Counted from the first letter of the stretch, positions 26,108 through 36,922 are shown. The stretch is DNA of 64,000 nt from Enterobacteriaceae bacterium UBA5654 (GCA_002421005.1 DIJC01000010.1:1-64000); one strand, 5' to 3'. Numbers and translations: made by a program. Notes: a model not told the origin generated them from the sequence alone.

Positions 26108-28048
26108 ATGCGTTTAACGACGAAGTTTTCCGCTTTTATTACCTTACTGATTAGCCTGACGATGCTCGTCACGCTGATTGGCTGCTCGCTGAGTTTTTAT
26201 AACGCTATCCAGAGCAAAATCGATGGGCGGGCGCGGGCCGTTGCCACTATCCTCGATAACCGACTGATGACGCGCTCCTTCGACCAGCTCGAACTGCAAC
26301 TCAATGAGCTGATGGTGCCGGTTGACATTGTGCGCATTGATTTTCTGCATGGCAAAAATACCCTTTATAGCCACGCCCGGAACGGCAGCTATCGTTTGCT
26401 GGGGCGCAGCAATCTGTATCGTGAACTGACCATCCCTTCCATGAAGCATCCGGGTATGACCATCCATCTGGTCTATCAGGACCCGATGGCTAACTACTTT
26501 CACTCGCTGCTGACGACCGCGCCGCTGACGCTGGCGATTGGCTTTATGGTACTGGTGATTTTTCTGGCGGTACGCTGGCTGCGCCGCCAGCTTGCCGGCG
26601 GGGAACTGCTCGAACTGCGCGCCACCCGCATTCTTAACGGCGAGCGCGGCCACGGCGTGCGCGGCACTGTCTATGAATGGCCGGCTCGCGCCAGCAGCGC
26701 GCTGGATATGCTGCTTTCTGAAATCCACTTCGCTGGCGAGCAGCGTAGCCGGATGGACACGCTGATCCGCTCCTACGCCGCCCAGGACACCAAAACCGGG
26801 CTTAACAACCGCGCATTCTTTGATAATCAACTGGCAACCCTGCTTGAAGATCAGGAAAAAGTCGGTACCCACGGCATTGTGATGCTGATCCGCCTGCCGG
26901 ACTTTGATCTGCTGGTCGATAACTGGGGACGGGCGGCGGCGGAAGAGCATTCATTTACCCTCATTAATCTGATCTCCACCTTCATGATGCGTTACCCCGG
27001 TGCGCTGCTGGCGCGCTATCACCGCAGCGATTTTGCAATTCTGCTGCCACATCGCACCCTGAAAGAAGCCGACGGCATTGCCTCGCAGCTGATTAAAGCA
27101 GTGGACGCGCTACCGTCGTCAAAAATTCTTGAGCGGGAAGATACGATGCACATCGGCATCTGCGCCTGGCGTAGCGGGCAAACCACCGGGCAGGTGATGG
27201 GCCATGCGGAAACGGCAACGCGCAACGCGGTATTGCAGGGCGGCAATAGCTGGCTGGTGTATGACGATTCTTTGCCGGAAAAAGGGCGCGGTAACGTGCG
27301 TTGGCGTACACTGATTGAGCAGGTACTCAGTCGGGGCGGTCCACGGTTTTATCAAAAACCGGCGGTGCTGGCAGATGGACGCGTTCACCACCGGGAACTG
27401 ATGTGCCGAATATTTGACGGCACGGAAGAATTACTGGCAGCGGAATACATGCCTTTCGTGCTGCAATTTGGTCTGGCGGAAGAGTATGATCGCTTACAAA
27501 TTAACCGCATGTTACCCTTCCTGTTATTCTGGCCTCAGGAAACGCTGGCCTTGCCGGTGACGGTAGAAGCGTTAATCCGCCCGCGATTCCAGCGCTGGCT
27601 GCGCGATACCTTAATGCAATGCGAAAAATCGCAACGCAAACGTATTATTTTTGAACTTGCTGAGGCGGATGTTTGTCAACATATCAGCCGCTTACAACCC
27701 GTTGTTCGTTTAATTAATGCACTGGGGGTTAATGTGGCAGTAACGCAGGCGGGTTTGACGATGGTAAGCACCAATTGGATCAAGCAGTTGGACGTGAGCT
27801 TAATCAAATTGCATCCCGGCCTGGTGCGCAACTTTGAAAAGCGTAATGAAAACCAGCTGTTGGTGCAGAGTCTGGTCGAAGCCTGTAAAGGGACGGCAAC
27901 CCAGGTTTTTGCCAGTGGGATTAGGACGAAAAGCGAATGGCGGACCCTCTCCGCATGTGGTGTAACCGGGGGGCAGGGTGATTTTTTTGCTTCTTCACAG
28001 CCGCTTGACTCTAATCTAAAAAAATATTCACAAAGATATTCGGTTTGA
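26108..28048 (+). CDS. csrD: CsrB/CsrC decay regulator CsrD
   Basis: This 646-residue inner-membrane protein targets the small RNAs CsrB and CsrC for RNase E decay, raising free CsrA. Two N-terminal membrane spans flank a periplasmic segment; a HAMP-like region, a GGDEF-like domain (HRSDF in place of GGDEF) and an EAL-like domain (REL in place of EAL) follow. Both domains lack catalytic residues, as in E. coli, so it is not a c-di-GMP enzyme. The start at 26108 (MRLTTKFSAF) gives the E. coli length; 39 more upstream residues are open but lack family similarity. Confidence 0.95.
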   Translation: MRLTTKFSAFITLLISLTMLVTLIGCSLSFYNAIQSKIDGRARAVATILDNRLMTRSFDQLELQLNELMVPVDIVRIDFLHGKNTLYSHARNGSYRLLGRSNLYRELTIPSMKHPGMTIHLVYQDPMANYFHSLLTTAPLTLAIGFMVLVIFLAVRWLRRQLAGGELLELRATRILNGERGHGVRGTVYEWPARASSALDMLLSEIHFAGEQRSRMDTLIRSYAAQDTKTGLNNRAFFDNQLATLLEDQEKVGTHGIVMLIRLPDFDLLVDNWGRAAAEEHSFTLINLISTFMMRYPGALLARYHRSDFAILLPHRTLKEADGIASQLIKAVDALPSSKILEREDTMHIGICAWRSGQTTGQVMGHAETATRNAVLQGGNSWLVYDDSLPEKGRGNVRWRTLIEQVLSRGGPRFYQKPAVLADGRVHHRELMCRIFDGTEELLAAEYMPFVLQFGLAEEYDRLQINRMLPFLLFWPQETLALPVTVEALIRPRFQRWLRDTLMQCEKSQRKRIIFELAEADVCQHISRLQPVVRLINALGVNVAVTQAGLTMVSTNWIKQLDVSLIKLHPGLVRNFEKRNENQLLVQSLVEACKGTATQVFASGIRTKSEWRTLSACGVTGGQGDFFASSQPLDSNLKKYSQRYSV

Positions 28049-28342
28049 CCTGCCGTTTACTATGTTTTCACGTAGAATAACGCGCGCTGTATCTTCGGGG
28101 GTGTGCTTGTCTGCCCGCCAGGATCACGCAGTTAACGGCCTTGTACAGGTTGCAAATGAAAGCAGGGAGCGCTGCTGATGATTTTAAATCTGAAGGAGTC
28201 AGGTATCAGTTTGTGACAGAGGTGACGAACTGCACTAATTTTCACCGTAGCAGATGATTTTTGCGCCTTGTCGCTGCTGCGTGTGGTTGGTAAAGTAAGC
28301 GGATTTTGTACTCCGCCCCAGCTTTCAGGATTATCCCTTAGT

Positions 28343-29386
28343 ATGTTGAAAAAATTTCGTGGCATGTTTTCCAATGACCTGTCCATTGACCTGGGTACTG
28401 CGAATACCCTTATTTATGTGAAAGGACAAGGCATCGTATTGAATGAGCCTTCCGTTGTGGCCATTCGTCAGGATCGTGCCGGTTCACCGAAAAGCGTCGC
28501 TGCTGTCGGTCATGACGCGAAGCAAATGCTGGGGCGTACCCCTGGCAACATCGCGGCGATCCGCCCGATGAAAGACGGCGTTATTGCCGACTTCTTCGTC
28601 ACCGAAAAAATGCTCCAGCACTTCATCAAACAGGTGCACAGCAACAGCTTTATGCGTCCCAGCCCGCGCGTGCTGGTGTGTGTGCCGGTTGGCGCAACCC
28701 AGGTAGAACGTCGTGCTATTCGTGAATCAGCGCAGGGCGCAGGTGCCCGCGAAGTCTTTCTGATTGAAGAACCGATGGCTGCGGCCATTGGCGCCGGTCT
28801 GCCGGTTTCTGAAGCGACCGGTTCAATGGTCGTCGATATCGGCGGCGGTACAACCGAAGTGGCCGTTATCTCCCTGAACGGCGTGGTTTACTCCTCCTCA
28901 GTACGTATTGGTGGTGACCGTTTCGACGAAGCCATCATTAATTACGTGCGTCGTAACTACGGCTCCCTGATTGGTGAAGCAACCGCAGAACGTATCAAAC
29001 ATGAAATTGGTTCCGCTTATCCGGGTGACGAAGTCCGCGAAATCGAAGTGCGCGGTCGTAATCTGGCAGAGGGCGTCCCGCGCGGCTTTACGCTGAATTC
29101 CAACGAAATCCTCGAAGCATTGCAGGAACCGCTGACCGGCATCGTTAGCGCCGTGATGGTGGCGCTGGAACAGTGCCCGCCGGAACTGGCATCCGACATC
29201 TCCGAGCGCGGAATGGTACTGACCGGTGGCGGCGCGCTGCTGCGCAATCTCGACCGCCTGTTAATGGAAGAGACAGGTATTCCTGTCGTAGTTGCAGAAG
29301 ATCCACTGACTTGCGTAGCCCGTGGCGGCGGCAAGGCGCTGGAAATGATCGACATGCACGGCGGCGACTTGTTTAGCGAAGAGTAG
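28343..29386 (+). CDS. mreB: Actin-like cell-shape protein MreB
   Basis: This 347-residue bacterial actin assembles membrane-bound filaments that guide lateral wall synthesis and maintain rod shape. The start [20 protein letters not shown] includes the nucleotide-binding phosphate-1 loop (DLGTANT); phosphate 2 is [13 protein letters not shown] and the adenosine segment is [12 protein letters not shown]. It appears nearly identical to E. coli MreB. It heads mreBCD; the 294-bp gap after csrD holds its promoters. An earlier in-frame start at 28268 is rejected because the family N-terminus begins at 28343. Confidence 0.99.
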
Positions 29387-29454
29387 TCAGCCTCAGACGC
29401 GGGGTGGCGTTTTGCGCTGCCCCTCCTGAACTGACACGAGAATACGCATAGCCT

Positions 29455-30456
29455 ATGAAGCCCATTTTTAGCCGTGGCCCGTCGCTACAGATTCGCCTCA
29501 TCCTGGCGGTGTTGGTGGCGCTTGGCGTAATTATCGCCGACAGCCGACTTGGAACGTTCAGCCAGATCCGAACGTACATGGATACCGCCGTCAGTCCCTT
29601 CTACTTTGTCTCAAATGGTCCGCGTGAATTACTCGACAGCGTTTCGCAAACGCTGGCCTCGCGCGATCAACTCGAACTTGAAAACCGGGCGCTGCGTCAG
29701 GAGCTGCTGCTGAAAAACAGCGACCTGCTGATGCTGGGACAGTACAAACAGGAGAACGCGCGCCTGCGTGAGCTTCTGGGTTCCCCGCTGCGTCAGGATG
29801 AACAAAAAATGGTCACCCAGGTGATCTCAACGGTCAACGATCCCTACAGCGACCAGGTGGTGATCGACAAAGGCAGCGTGAACGGCGTTTACGAAGGTCA
29901 GCCGGTCATCAGTGATAAAGGCGTGGTCGGGCAGGTCATTGCGGTGGCAAAACTCACCAGCCGCGTGCTGCTGATCTGTGATGCCACCCACGCGCTACCG
30001 ATTCAGGTATTGCGCAACGACATCCGGGTGATCGCGGCCGGGAATAGCTGTACGGACGATCTGCAACTGGAGCATCTGCCCGCCAACACCGACATTCGCG
30101 TCGGCGACGTGCTGGTGACTTCCGGTCTGGGCGGTCGTTTCCCGGAAGGTTATCCGGTCGGCGTGGTGTCTTCAGTGAAGCTGGATACCCAGCGCGCGTA
30201 CACGGTGATCCAGGCCCGTCCGACCGCCGGATTACAGCGCCTGCGTTACCTGCTGCTGCTGTGGGGCGCGGATCGCGAAGGTGCTAACCCGATGACCCCG
30301 GAAGACGTTCACCGCGTGGCGAACGAGCGCCTGATGCAGATGATGCCGCAGGTACTGCCTTCGCCGGATTCGGTGGGGCCGCCTGCGCCAATGCCCGCGC
30401 CTGCGACCGGCATTACGCCCGCCCAGCCGCGCCCTGTTTCCACAGGGGGGCAGTAG
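29455..30456 (+). CDS. mreC: Rod-shape protein MreC
   Basis: This is a 333-residue bitopic protein with one N-terminal transmembrane helix (LRLILAVLVALGVIIAD region), a coiled coil (about residues 65-105, LELENRALRQELLLKN) and a periplasmic beta domain. It links MreB to PBP2/RodA. It is shorter than E. coli MreC (367), the difference lying in the Pro-rich C-terminal tail. It is second in mreBCD, and its stop overlaps the mreD start by one base. Confidence 0.97.
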   Translation: MKPIFSRGPSLQIRLILAVLVALGVIIADSRLGTFSQIRTYMDTAVSPFYFVSNGPRELLDSVSQTLASRDQLELENRALRQELLLKNSDLLMLGQYKQENARLRELLGSPLRQDEQKMVTQVISTVNDPYSDQVVIDKGSVNGVYEGQPVISDKGVVGQVIAVAKLTSRVLLICDATHALPIQVLRNDIRVIAAGNSCTDDLQLEHLPANTDIRVGDVLVTSGLGGRFPEGYPVGVVSSVKLDTQRAYTVIQARPTAGLQRLRYLLLLWGADREGANPMTPEDVHRVANERLMQMMPQVLPSPDSVGPPAPMPAPATGITPAQPRPVSTGGQ

Positions 30457-30944
30457 TGGCAAGCTACCGTAGTCAGGGGCGATGGGTTATCTGGCTCTCG
30501 TTCCTGGTGGCTCTTTTACTACAGGTCATGCCGTGGCCGGAAAACATTATCGTCTTCCGGCCAAACTGGGTGCTGCTGATCCTGCTGTACTGGGCGCTGG
30601 CGCTGCCGCACCGGGTGAATGTCGGAACGGGTTTGCTGATGGGTGCCATACTGGATCTGATCAGCGGCTCCACGCTTGGCGTGCGTGCGCTCTCCCTGAG
30701 TATCATTGCCTATCTGGTCGCGCTGAAATATCAGCTCTTTCGCAACCTCGCGCTCTGGCAGCAGGCGCTGGTGGTGATCCTGCTGTCGCTGGCGACCGAT
30801 ATCATTGTTTTCTGGGCCGAGTTTTTAGTGATCAACGTCTCTTTCCGCCCGGAAGTATTCTGGAGTAGCGTCGTCAACGGCGTACTCTGGCCGTGGCTGT
30901 TTCTGCTGATGCGGAAAATTCGCCAGCAATTTGCGGTGCAATAA
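30456..30944 (+). CDS. mreD: Rod-shape membrane protein MreD
   Basis: This is a 162-residue protein with five or six membrane helices, part of the rod complex with MreC, RodA and PBP2. It starts with GTG overlapping the mreC stop (TAGTG), giving the ASYRSQGRWVIWLS N-terminus identical to E. coli. Translational coupling to mreC is implied. It is followed 7 bp later by yhdE. Confidence 0.97.
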   Translation: MASYRSQGRWVIWLSFLVALLLQVMPWPENIIVFRPNWVLLILLYWALALPHRVNVGTGLLMGAILDLISGSTLGVRALSLSIIAYLVALKYQLFRNLALWQQALVVILLSLATDIIVFWAEFLVINVSFRPEVFWSSVVNGVLWPWLFLLMRKIRQQFAVQ

Positions 30945-30951
30945 GGTTTTT

Positions 30952-31545
30952 ATGACAGCGCTCTATCTCGCTTCCGGCTCTCCGCGTCGTCAGGAGTTAC
31001 TGACGCAGTTAGGCATCGTGTTCGAACGGATCGTGCCGGGCATTGAAGAACAGCGCCAGTCAGGTGAACTCGCGGCGGATTACGTGGTGCGTCTGGCGCG
31101 CGAAAAGGCGCAGGCGGGCGTGGCGCTTGTCCCGCGCGATCTACCCGTGCTGGGCGCAGACACCATCGTCGTGCTCAACGGTGACGTGCTGGAAAAACCG
31201 CACGACGACGCACAGGCCGCCGCCATGCTGCGCAGGCTTTCCGGGCAGACGCACCAGGTGCTGACCGCCGTCGCGCTGGCCGACTCGCATTCGGTGCTTG
31301 AAAGTCTTGTGGCGACAGAGGTCACCTTCAGGGTACTCTCGGAAGAGGACATCGCGGGCTATGTGGCCAGCGGTGAACCTCAGGATAAAGCAGGTGCATA
31401 CGGTATTCAGGGGCTGGGTGGCTGTTTCGTCAGGAAGATAAATGGCAGCTATCACGCCGTGGTCGGCTTACCGCTGGTGGAAACGTATGAGTTGCTGAAT
31501 AAATTTAACTCACTGCGTAAGCAAAGGGATAAACATGACGGCTGA
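30952..31545 (+). CDS. yhdE: Maf-like nucleotide pyrophosphatase YhdE
   Basis: This 197-residue Maf/HAM1-superfamily enzyme hydrolyses dTTP, UTP and some modified pyrimidine triphosphates, acting as a house-cleaning pyrophosphatase. The signature SGSPRRQELL is at residues 8-17, and the catalytic Asp region is VLGADTIV. The start at 30952 (MTALYLASGS) matches the family; an upstream ATG at 30931 overlaps mreD. The 3' end overlaps rng by 11 bases. Confidence 0.95.
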   Translation: MTALYLASGSPRRQELLTQLGIVFERIVPGIEEQRQSGELAADYVVRLAREKAQAGVALVPRDLPVLGADTIVVLNGDVLEKPHDDAQAAAMLRRLSGQTHQVLTAVALADSHSVLESLVATEVTFRVLSEEDIAGYVASGEPQDKAGAYGIQGLGGCFVRKINGSYHAVVGLPLVETYELLNKFNSLRKQRDKHDG

Positions 31546-33004
31546 ATTGTTGGTAAACGTAACGCCCTCGGAAACCCGCGTGGCTTATATTGACGGCGGT
31601 ATTTTGCAGGAGATCCACATCGAGCGTGAAGCCCGGCGTGGCATTGTGGGCAATATCTACAAAGGCCGGGTCAGCCGGGTTCTGCCGGGAATGCAGGCGG
31701 CGTTTGTCGATATTGGCCTTGATAAAGCCGCTTTTCTCCACGCTTCCGACATCATGCCGCATACCGAATGCGTAGCGGGTGAGGAACAGAAGCAGTTTAT
31801 CGTTCGCGACATCTCTGAGCTGGTGCGCCAGGGCCAGGATTTAATGGTCCAGGTGGTGAAAGATCCGCTGGGCACCAAAGGCGCGCGTCTGACCACTGAT
31901 ATCACTCTGCCGTCACGTTACCTGGTCTTTATGCCGGGCGCTTCCCACGTCGGCGTATCGCAACGTATTGAAAGCGAAGCCGAGCGCGACCGCCTGAAAA
32001 AAATCGTCTCCCATTACTGCGATGAGCAGGGCGGATTCATCATCCGCACAGCGGCTGAAGGGATTTGCGACGAAGATCTGGCCTCAGACGCGGCGTATCT
32101 CAAACGCGTCTGGACCAAAGTGATGGAGCGTAAAAAACGCCATCAGACTCGCTACCAGCTGTATGGCGAGTTGGCGCTGGCCCAGCGCGTGCTGCGCGAT
32201 TTTGCCGTCTCGCACCTTGATAAAATCCGCGTTGACTCCCGGCTGACCTTTGAATCGCTGCTGGAATTCACCGCCGAGTACATTCCTGAAATGACCAGCA
32301 AGCTGGAGCATTACAGCGGACGCCAGCCCATTTTCGATCTGTTCGATGTGGAAAACGAAATTCAGCGCGCGCTGGAGCGTAAAGTCGAACTGAAATCCGG
32401 CGGCTATCTGATTATCGATCAGACCGAAGCGATGACCACCGTCGATATCAACACCGGCGCGTTTGTCGGGCATCGCAACCTGGATGACACTATATTCAAC
32501 ACTAACATTGAGGCGACGCAGGCCATTGCGCGTCAGCTTCGCCTGCGTAACCTCGGTGGGATCATCATCATCGATTTTATCGATATGAATAATGAGGATC
32601 ACCGCCGTCGCGTATTACACTCCCTCGAACAGGCGCTGAGCAAAGACCGGGTCAAAACCAGCATCAACGGCTTCTCACAGCTCGGGCTGGTCGAAATGAC
32701 CCGCAAGCGCACCCGTGAAAGCGTGGAGCACGTTCTGTGCCACGAATGCCCGACCTGCCACGGTCGCGGGACGGTGAAAAGCGTTGAAAGCGTCTGCTAT
32801 GAAATCATGCGTGAAATCGTGCGCGTGCATCATGCCTACGACTCCGACCGTTTTCTGGTCTACGCTTCTCCTGCGGTGGCAGAAACCCTCAAGGGCGAAG
32901 AGTCGCACGCGCTGGCGGAAGTTGAAATCTTTGTCGGCAAGCAGGTCAAAGTCCAGGTTGAACCGCTCTATAACCAGGAGCAGTTTGACGTGGTCATGAT
33001 GTAA
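31535..33004 (+). CDS. rng: Ribonuclease G
   Basis: This 489-residue endoribonuclease of the RNase E/G family matures the 5' end of 16S rRNA and degrades some mRNAs. An S1-type RNA-binding segment lies at about residues 35-120. The catalytic region holds DINTGAF and IIIDFIDM. The Zn-link motif CPTCHGRG follows near residue 407. Its length equals the E. coli enzyme. It overlaps yhdE by 11 bases and is 29 bp before yhdP, so it is part of one long cluster. Confidence 0.98.
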   Translation: MTAELLVNVTPSETRVAYIDGGILQEIHIEREARRGIVGNIYKGRVSRVLPGMQAAFVDIGLDKAAFLHASDIMPHTECVAGEEQKQFIVRDISELVRQGQDLMVQVVKDPLGTKGARLTTDITLPSRYLVFMPGASHVGVSQRIESEAERDRLKKIVSHYCDEQGGFIIRTAAEGICDEDLASDAAYLKRVWTKVMERKKRHQTRYQLYGELALAQRVLRDFAVSHLDKIRVDSRLTFESLLEFTAEYIPEMTSKLEHYSGRQPIFDLFDVENEIQRALERKVELKSGGYLIIDQTEAMTTVDINTGAFVGHRNLDDTIFNTNIEATQAIARQLRLRNLGGIIIIDFIDMNNEDHRRRVLHSLEQALSKDRVKTSINGFSQLGLVEMTRKRTRESVEHVLCHECPTCHGRGTVKSVESVCYEIMREIVRVHHAYDSDRFLVYASPAVAETLKGEESHALAEVEIFVGKQVKVQVEPLYNQEQFDVVMM

Positions 33005-33033
33005 CCAAAAGCACAGCTAGCAAGGAGAGATGC

Positions 33034-36000
33034 GTGAGGCGACTGCCGGGGATTTTACTGCTTACAGGTGCAACGCTGGTGGTCATCGTTGCACTGGCGG
33101 TGAGCGGCCTGCGTCTCATCCTGCCGCAGCTCGACAAGTGGCGTCCGGCGCTGTTGGCGAAAATTGAATCGTCAACCGGTACGAAAGTTAATGCCAGCCA
33201 TATTAAAGCCAGCTGGGAGAATTTCGGCCCGACGCTGGACGTGCGGGACGTGGACGCCGGACTGAAGGACGGCGGGCAAATCTCCGTAAAGCGCGTCACG
33301 CTGGCGCTTGATGTCTGGCAGAGCCTTCTGCATCTGCGCTGGCAGTTCCGCGATCTCACCTTCTGGCAACTGCAAATCCACACCAACACGCCGCTGCAAA
33401 AAAGCAAAGATGGTGAAGGGATCAAAACGGATCGCATCAGCGACCTGTTTTTACGCCAGTTTGACCACTTTAACCTGCGTGACAGCTATATCAGTTTTCC
33501 GACCCCTTCCGGTCAGCGGGCAGAGCTGTACATCCCGACGCTGACCTGGCTTAACAGCCGCAATCGCCATCGGGCGGAGGGCGAGCTAAGCCTGACCAGC
33601 CTGACCGGACAGCACGGCGTAATGAAAGTCCGCATGGATTTGCGCGACGATAACGGCCTGCTGAATGACGGCAAAGCCTGGGTGCAGGCGGATGATATCG
33701 ACGTCAAGCCCTGGCTGGGGCGCTGGATGCAGGATAACGTCGCGCTGGAAACCGCGCGTTTCAGCCTCGAAGGCTGGATTGATCTGACCAAAGGTGAGCT
33801 GTCCGGTGGCGACGTCTGGCTTAAAAAGGGCGGCGCGAGCTGGAAGGGCGACGATAAAACGCATCACCTCGCGGTAGATAACCTGACGGCGCACATCACC
33901 GGCGGCACGCAAACCGGCTGGGAGTTTCGTATTCCCGATACCCGAATCACGATTGACGATAAACCCTGGCCGCAGGGCGCACTGGCGCTGGCGTGGATCC
34001 CAGAACAAAACGTCGGCGGGGCCGACCGCCTTCAGAGCGATGAATTTCGCGTGCGGGCCAGCCATCTGGAGCTAAGCGGCCTTGACGGTTTACTGCCGAT
34101 TGCAGAAAAAATCTCCCCCGCGCTGGGAGAGATCTGGCGCGCCACCCAGCCTTCCGGGCAAATCGACGCGCTCGCGCTGGATGTCCCGCTGGAAGCCACG
34201 GAGAAAACCCGCTTTAAAGCCTCCTGGCAAAATCTGACCTGGACCCAGTGGAAAATGCTGCCCGGCGCGGAGCATTTTTCCGGCGAGGCCGCAGGCAGCG
34301 TAGAAAATGGCACGCTGAACGCCCGCATGGAGCAGGCGGTGATGCCTTACGATCTGGTCTTTCGCGCGCCGCTGGAAATCGAAAAGGGCATCGCCACGCT
34401 GAAATGGATCAAAAATGAGCAGGGTTTTATGCTCGACGGGCGCAATATTGACGTCAAAGCGAAAGGCGTGCGCGCGGCGGGCGGCTTCCGCTATCTGCAA
34501 CCGAAAGACGATCAGCCCTGGCTGGGGATCCTGGCGGGCGCGAATGCGGAAGATGCTTCCCAGGCCTGGCGCTACTTCCCACAAAACCTGATGGGCAAAA
34601 AGCTGGTGGACTACCTCAGCAGCGCCATTCAGGGCGGCCAGGCGGAAAATGCCACCCTGGTCTACGGCGGCAACCCGCACCTGTTCCCCTATAAACACAA
34701 TGAGGGCCAGTTTGAAGTGCTGGTGCCGGTGCGCAATGCGACCTTTGCGTTCCAGCCCGGCTGGCCCGCGCTGACTAAACAGGACATCGATCTTGATTTC
34801 ATCAACGATGGCCTGTGGATGAAAGCCGACCGCGCGATGCTGGGCGGCGTTGAGGCACGCAATCTGCGGGCGGCCATTCCCGATTACGTAAAAGAAAAAC
34901 TGCTGATCGACGCTGACCTGAAAGGGCCAGGCAAAGAGGTCGGTCCGTATTTTGACAAAACGCCGCTGGATGATTCGCTTGGCGCCACGCTCGCCCAACT
35001 CCAGCTCGACGGCGATGTGAATGCTCGCTTACATCTTGATATCCCGCTGGATGGTGAAAAGGTCACGGCGCAGGGCGACGTGATGCTGAAAAACAATAGC
35101 CTTTACATCAAGCCGCTGGATTCGACGCTGAAAAACCTGAGCGGTAATTTCCGCTTTGTGAATGGCAACCTGCGAAGCGAGGCGATGAAAGCCAACTGGT
35201 TTAATCAGCCGCTGAATGTGACCTTCGCCACCACCGAGGGGGAGAAAGCCTATCAGGTGGCGGTCGATATGGACGCCAACTGGCAGCCTGCGCGCACCGG
35301 GATTTTACCGAAGCAGCTAAACGACGCGCTGGGCGGCAGCATTCCGTGGCAGGGTAAAGTGGGCGTCGAACTGCCTTATCGCGGCGGCACCCGTTACGAC
35401 GTCGAACTGACCGGGGATTTGAAAAATGTGAGCAGTCGCTTACCTGCGCCAGCGAATAAAGCGGCCGGGGAGCCGCTGCCGGTCAAACTGAACGCGAAAG
35501 GCGACCTGAATCATTTCGATCTGACCGGGCGCTTTGGTAGCGAAAGCCACTTTAACAGCCGCTGGCTGCTGGATAAGAAACTCACGCTCGATCGCGCCAT
35601 CCTGACGACGGATAGCCGCACGGTGCCGCCGCTGCCAGAGCAACAGGGCGTGGAGTTAAACCTGCCGCCGATGGACGGAGCCGAATGGCTGGCGCTGTTC
35701 CAGAAAGGTGCAGCAGATGACGTCAGCACGGCGGCGCGCTTCCCGCAAAGCATTACCCTGCGCACACCCACGCTGGCGCTCGGCGGCCAGCAGTGGAATA
35801 ACCTGAGCCTCATTTCCCGGCCCATTACCGGCGGCACGCAGGTCGAAGCTCAGGGCCGGGAAATCAACGCCACGCTGACCATGCATGATAACGCGCCGTG
35901 GCTGGCGGCGATCCGCTACCTCTACTTTAATCCGGGCACCAAATCAGCAACGGCAGGCAGCAGCCCGGCATCGCCTTTTGGCGGGAATAAAATCAGCTTT

Positions 36001-36834
36001 AACGGCTGGCCGGACGTGCAGTTACGCTGCGCGGAATGCTGGTTCTGGGGCCAGAAATATGGCCGCATCGACGGTGATTTCACCATCAAAGGTGACACCC
36101 TGACGCTGGCAAATGGTCTGGTAGATACCGGCTTTGGCCGCCTGACCGCCGACGGCGAATGGGTCAACGGCGCGGGAAGCGAAAGCACCTCGCTGAAAGG
36201 CAAAATTCGCGGTGAAAAAATTGATACCGCGCTCGGATTTTTTGGCGTTGCCACGCCGATTCGCGATTCTTCGTTTAGCCTCGACTACGATCTGCACTGG
36301 CGCGATGCGCCCTGGCAGCCGGATGTCGCCTCGCTGAACGGCATACTGCATACCCGGCTGGGGAAAGGGGAATTTACCGACATCAGCACCGGGCACGCCG
36401 GGCAGCTGCTGCGGCTGGTGAGCGTGGATGCCCTGCTGCGTAAGCTGCGCTTTGATTTCAGCGACACCTTCAATGAAGGTTTCTGGTTTGATTCCATCCG
36501 AGGCTCCGCGTGGATCAAAGACGGCACGCTGCACACCGACGACACGCTGGTGGACGGGCTGGAAGCGGATATCGCGATGAAAGGCTCTGTGAATCTGGTG
36601 CGTCGCGAGCTGGACATGGAAGCCGTTGTTGCCCCGGAAATCTCTGCCACCGTCGGCGTCGCGGCGGCGTTTGCAGTTAACCCGATCGTTGGCGCGGCGG
36701 TATTTGCCGCCAGCAAAGTGCTGGCTCCGATCTGGAATAAAGTCTCCATCCTGCGCTATCGCATTACCGGTCCGATAGACAAGCCGCTAATCAACGAAGT
36801 GCTGCGTCAACCGCGTGAAGGCAAAAAGCAATGA
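33034..36834 (+). CDS. yhdP: Envelope phospholipid-transport protein YhdP
   Basis: This is a 1266-residue AsmA-like protein, one of three enteric proteins (with TamB and YdbH) that bridge inner and outer membranes and carry phospholipids outward. One N-terminal transmembrane helix (LLLTGATLVVIVALAVSGL) is followed by a very long repetitive beta-rich periplasmic part. A conserved Ala/Val-rich C-terminal segment follows (ATVGVAAAFAVNPIVGAAVF). It starts with GTG after AAGGAGAG; a closer ATG at 33030 is in another frame. Length and both ends match E. coli exactly. Confidence 0.97.
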   Translation: MRRLPGILLLTGATLVVIVALAVSGLRLILPQLDKWRPALLAKIESSTGTKVNASHIKASWENFGPTLDVRDVDAGLKDGGQISVKRVTLALDVWQSLLHLRWQFRDLTFWQLQIHTNTPLQKSKDGEGIKTDRISDLFLRQFDHFNLRDSYISFPTPSGQRAELYIPTLTWLNSRNRHRAEGELSLTSLTGQHGVMKVRMDLRDDNGLLNDGKAWVQADDIDVKPWLGRWMQDNVALETARFSLEGWIDLTKGELSGGDVWLKKGGASWKGDDKTHHLAVDNLTAHITGGTQTGWEFRIPDTRITIDDKPWPQGALALAWIPEQNVGGADRLQSDEFRVRASHLELSGLDGLLPIAEKISPALGEIWRATQPSGQIDALALDVPLEATEKTRFKASWQNLTWTQWKMLPGAEHFSGEAAGSVENGTLNARMEQAVMPYDLVFRAPLEIEKGIATLKWIKNEQGFMLDGRNIDVKAKGVRAAGGFRYLQPKDDQPWLGILAGANAEDASQAWRYFPQNLMGKKLVDYLSSAIQGGQAENATLVYGGNPHLFPYKHNEGQFEVLVPVRNATFAFQPGWPALTKQDIDLDFINDGLWMKADRAMLGGVEARNLRAAIPDYVKEKLLIDADLKGPGKEVGPYFDKTPLDDSLGATLAQLQLDGDVNARLHLDIPLDGEKVTAQGDVMLKNNSLYIKPLDSTLKNLSGNFRFVNGNLRSEAMKANWFNQPLNVTFATTEGEKAYQVAVDMDANWQPARTGILPKQLNDALGGSIPWQGKVGVELPYRGGTRYDVELTGDLKNVSSRLPAPANKAAGEPLPVKLNAKGDLNHFDLTGRFGSESHFNSRWLLDKKLTLDRAILTTDSRTVPPLPEQQGVELNLPPMDGAEWLALFQKGAADDVSTAARFPQSITLRTPTLALGGQQWNNLSLISRPITGGTQVEAQGREINATLTMHDNAPWLAAIRYLYFNPGTKSATAGSSPASPFGGNKISFNGWPDVQLRCAECWFWGQKYGRIDGDFTIKGDTLTLANGLVDTGFGRLTADGEWVNGAGSESTSLKGKIRGEKIDTALGFFGVATPIRDSSFSLDYDLHWRDAPWQPDVASLNGILHTRLGKGEFTDISTGHAGQLLRLVSVDALLRKLRFDFSDTFNEGFWFDSIRGSAWIKDGTLHTDDTLVDGLEADIAMKGSVNLVRRELDMEAVVAPEISATVGVAAAFAVNPIVGAAVFAASKVLAPIWNKVSILRYRITGPIDKPLINEVLRQPREGKKQ

Positions 36835-36922
36835 TTTGACGACGGCTACGAATTGCCTCACTCTCAGTAGATAAGTTTATTACCGCCCGCCGTATGTGCG
36901 GCAACCAAAGAGTAGCAAAATA

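Noticed and set aside
26108..28048. csrD as an active c-di-GMP enzyme
   Set aside because: Both GGDEF (HRSDF) and EAL (REL) motifs are degenerate, as in E. coli CsrD, whose role is RNA decay.
34090..34998. Minus-strand 302-residue frame inside yhdP
   Set aside because: Antisense shadow in a GC-rich gene; no recognisable domain.
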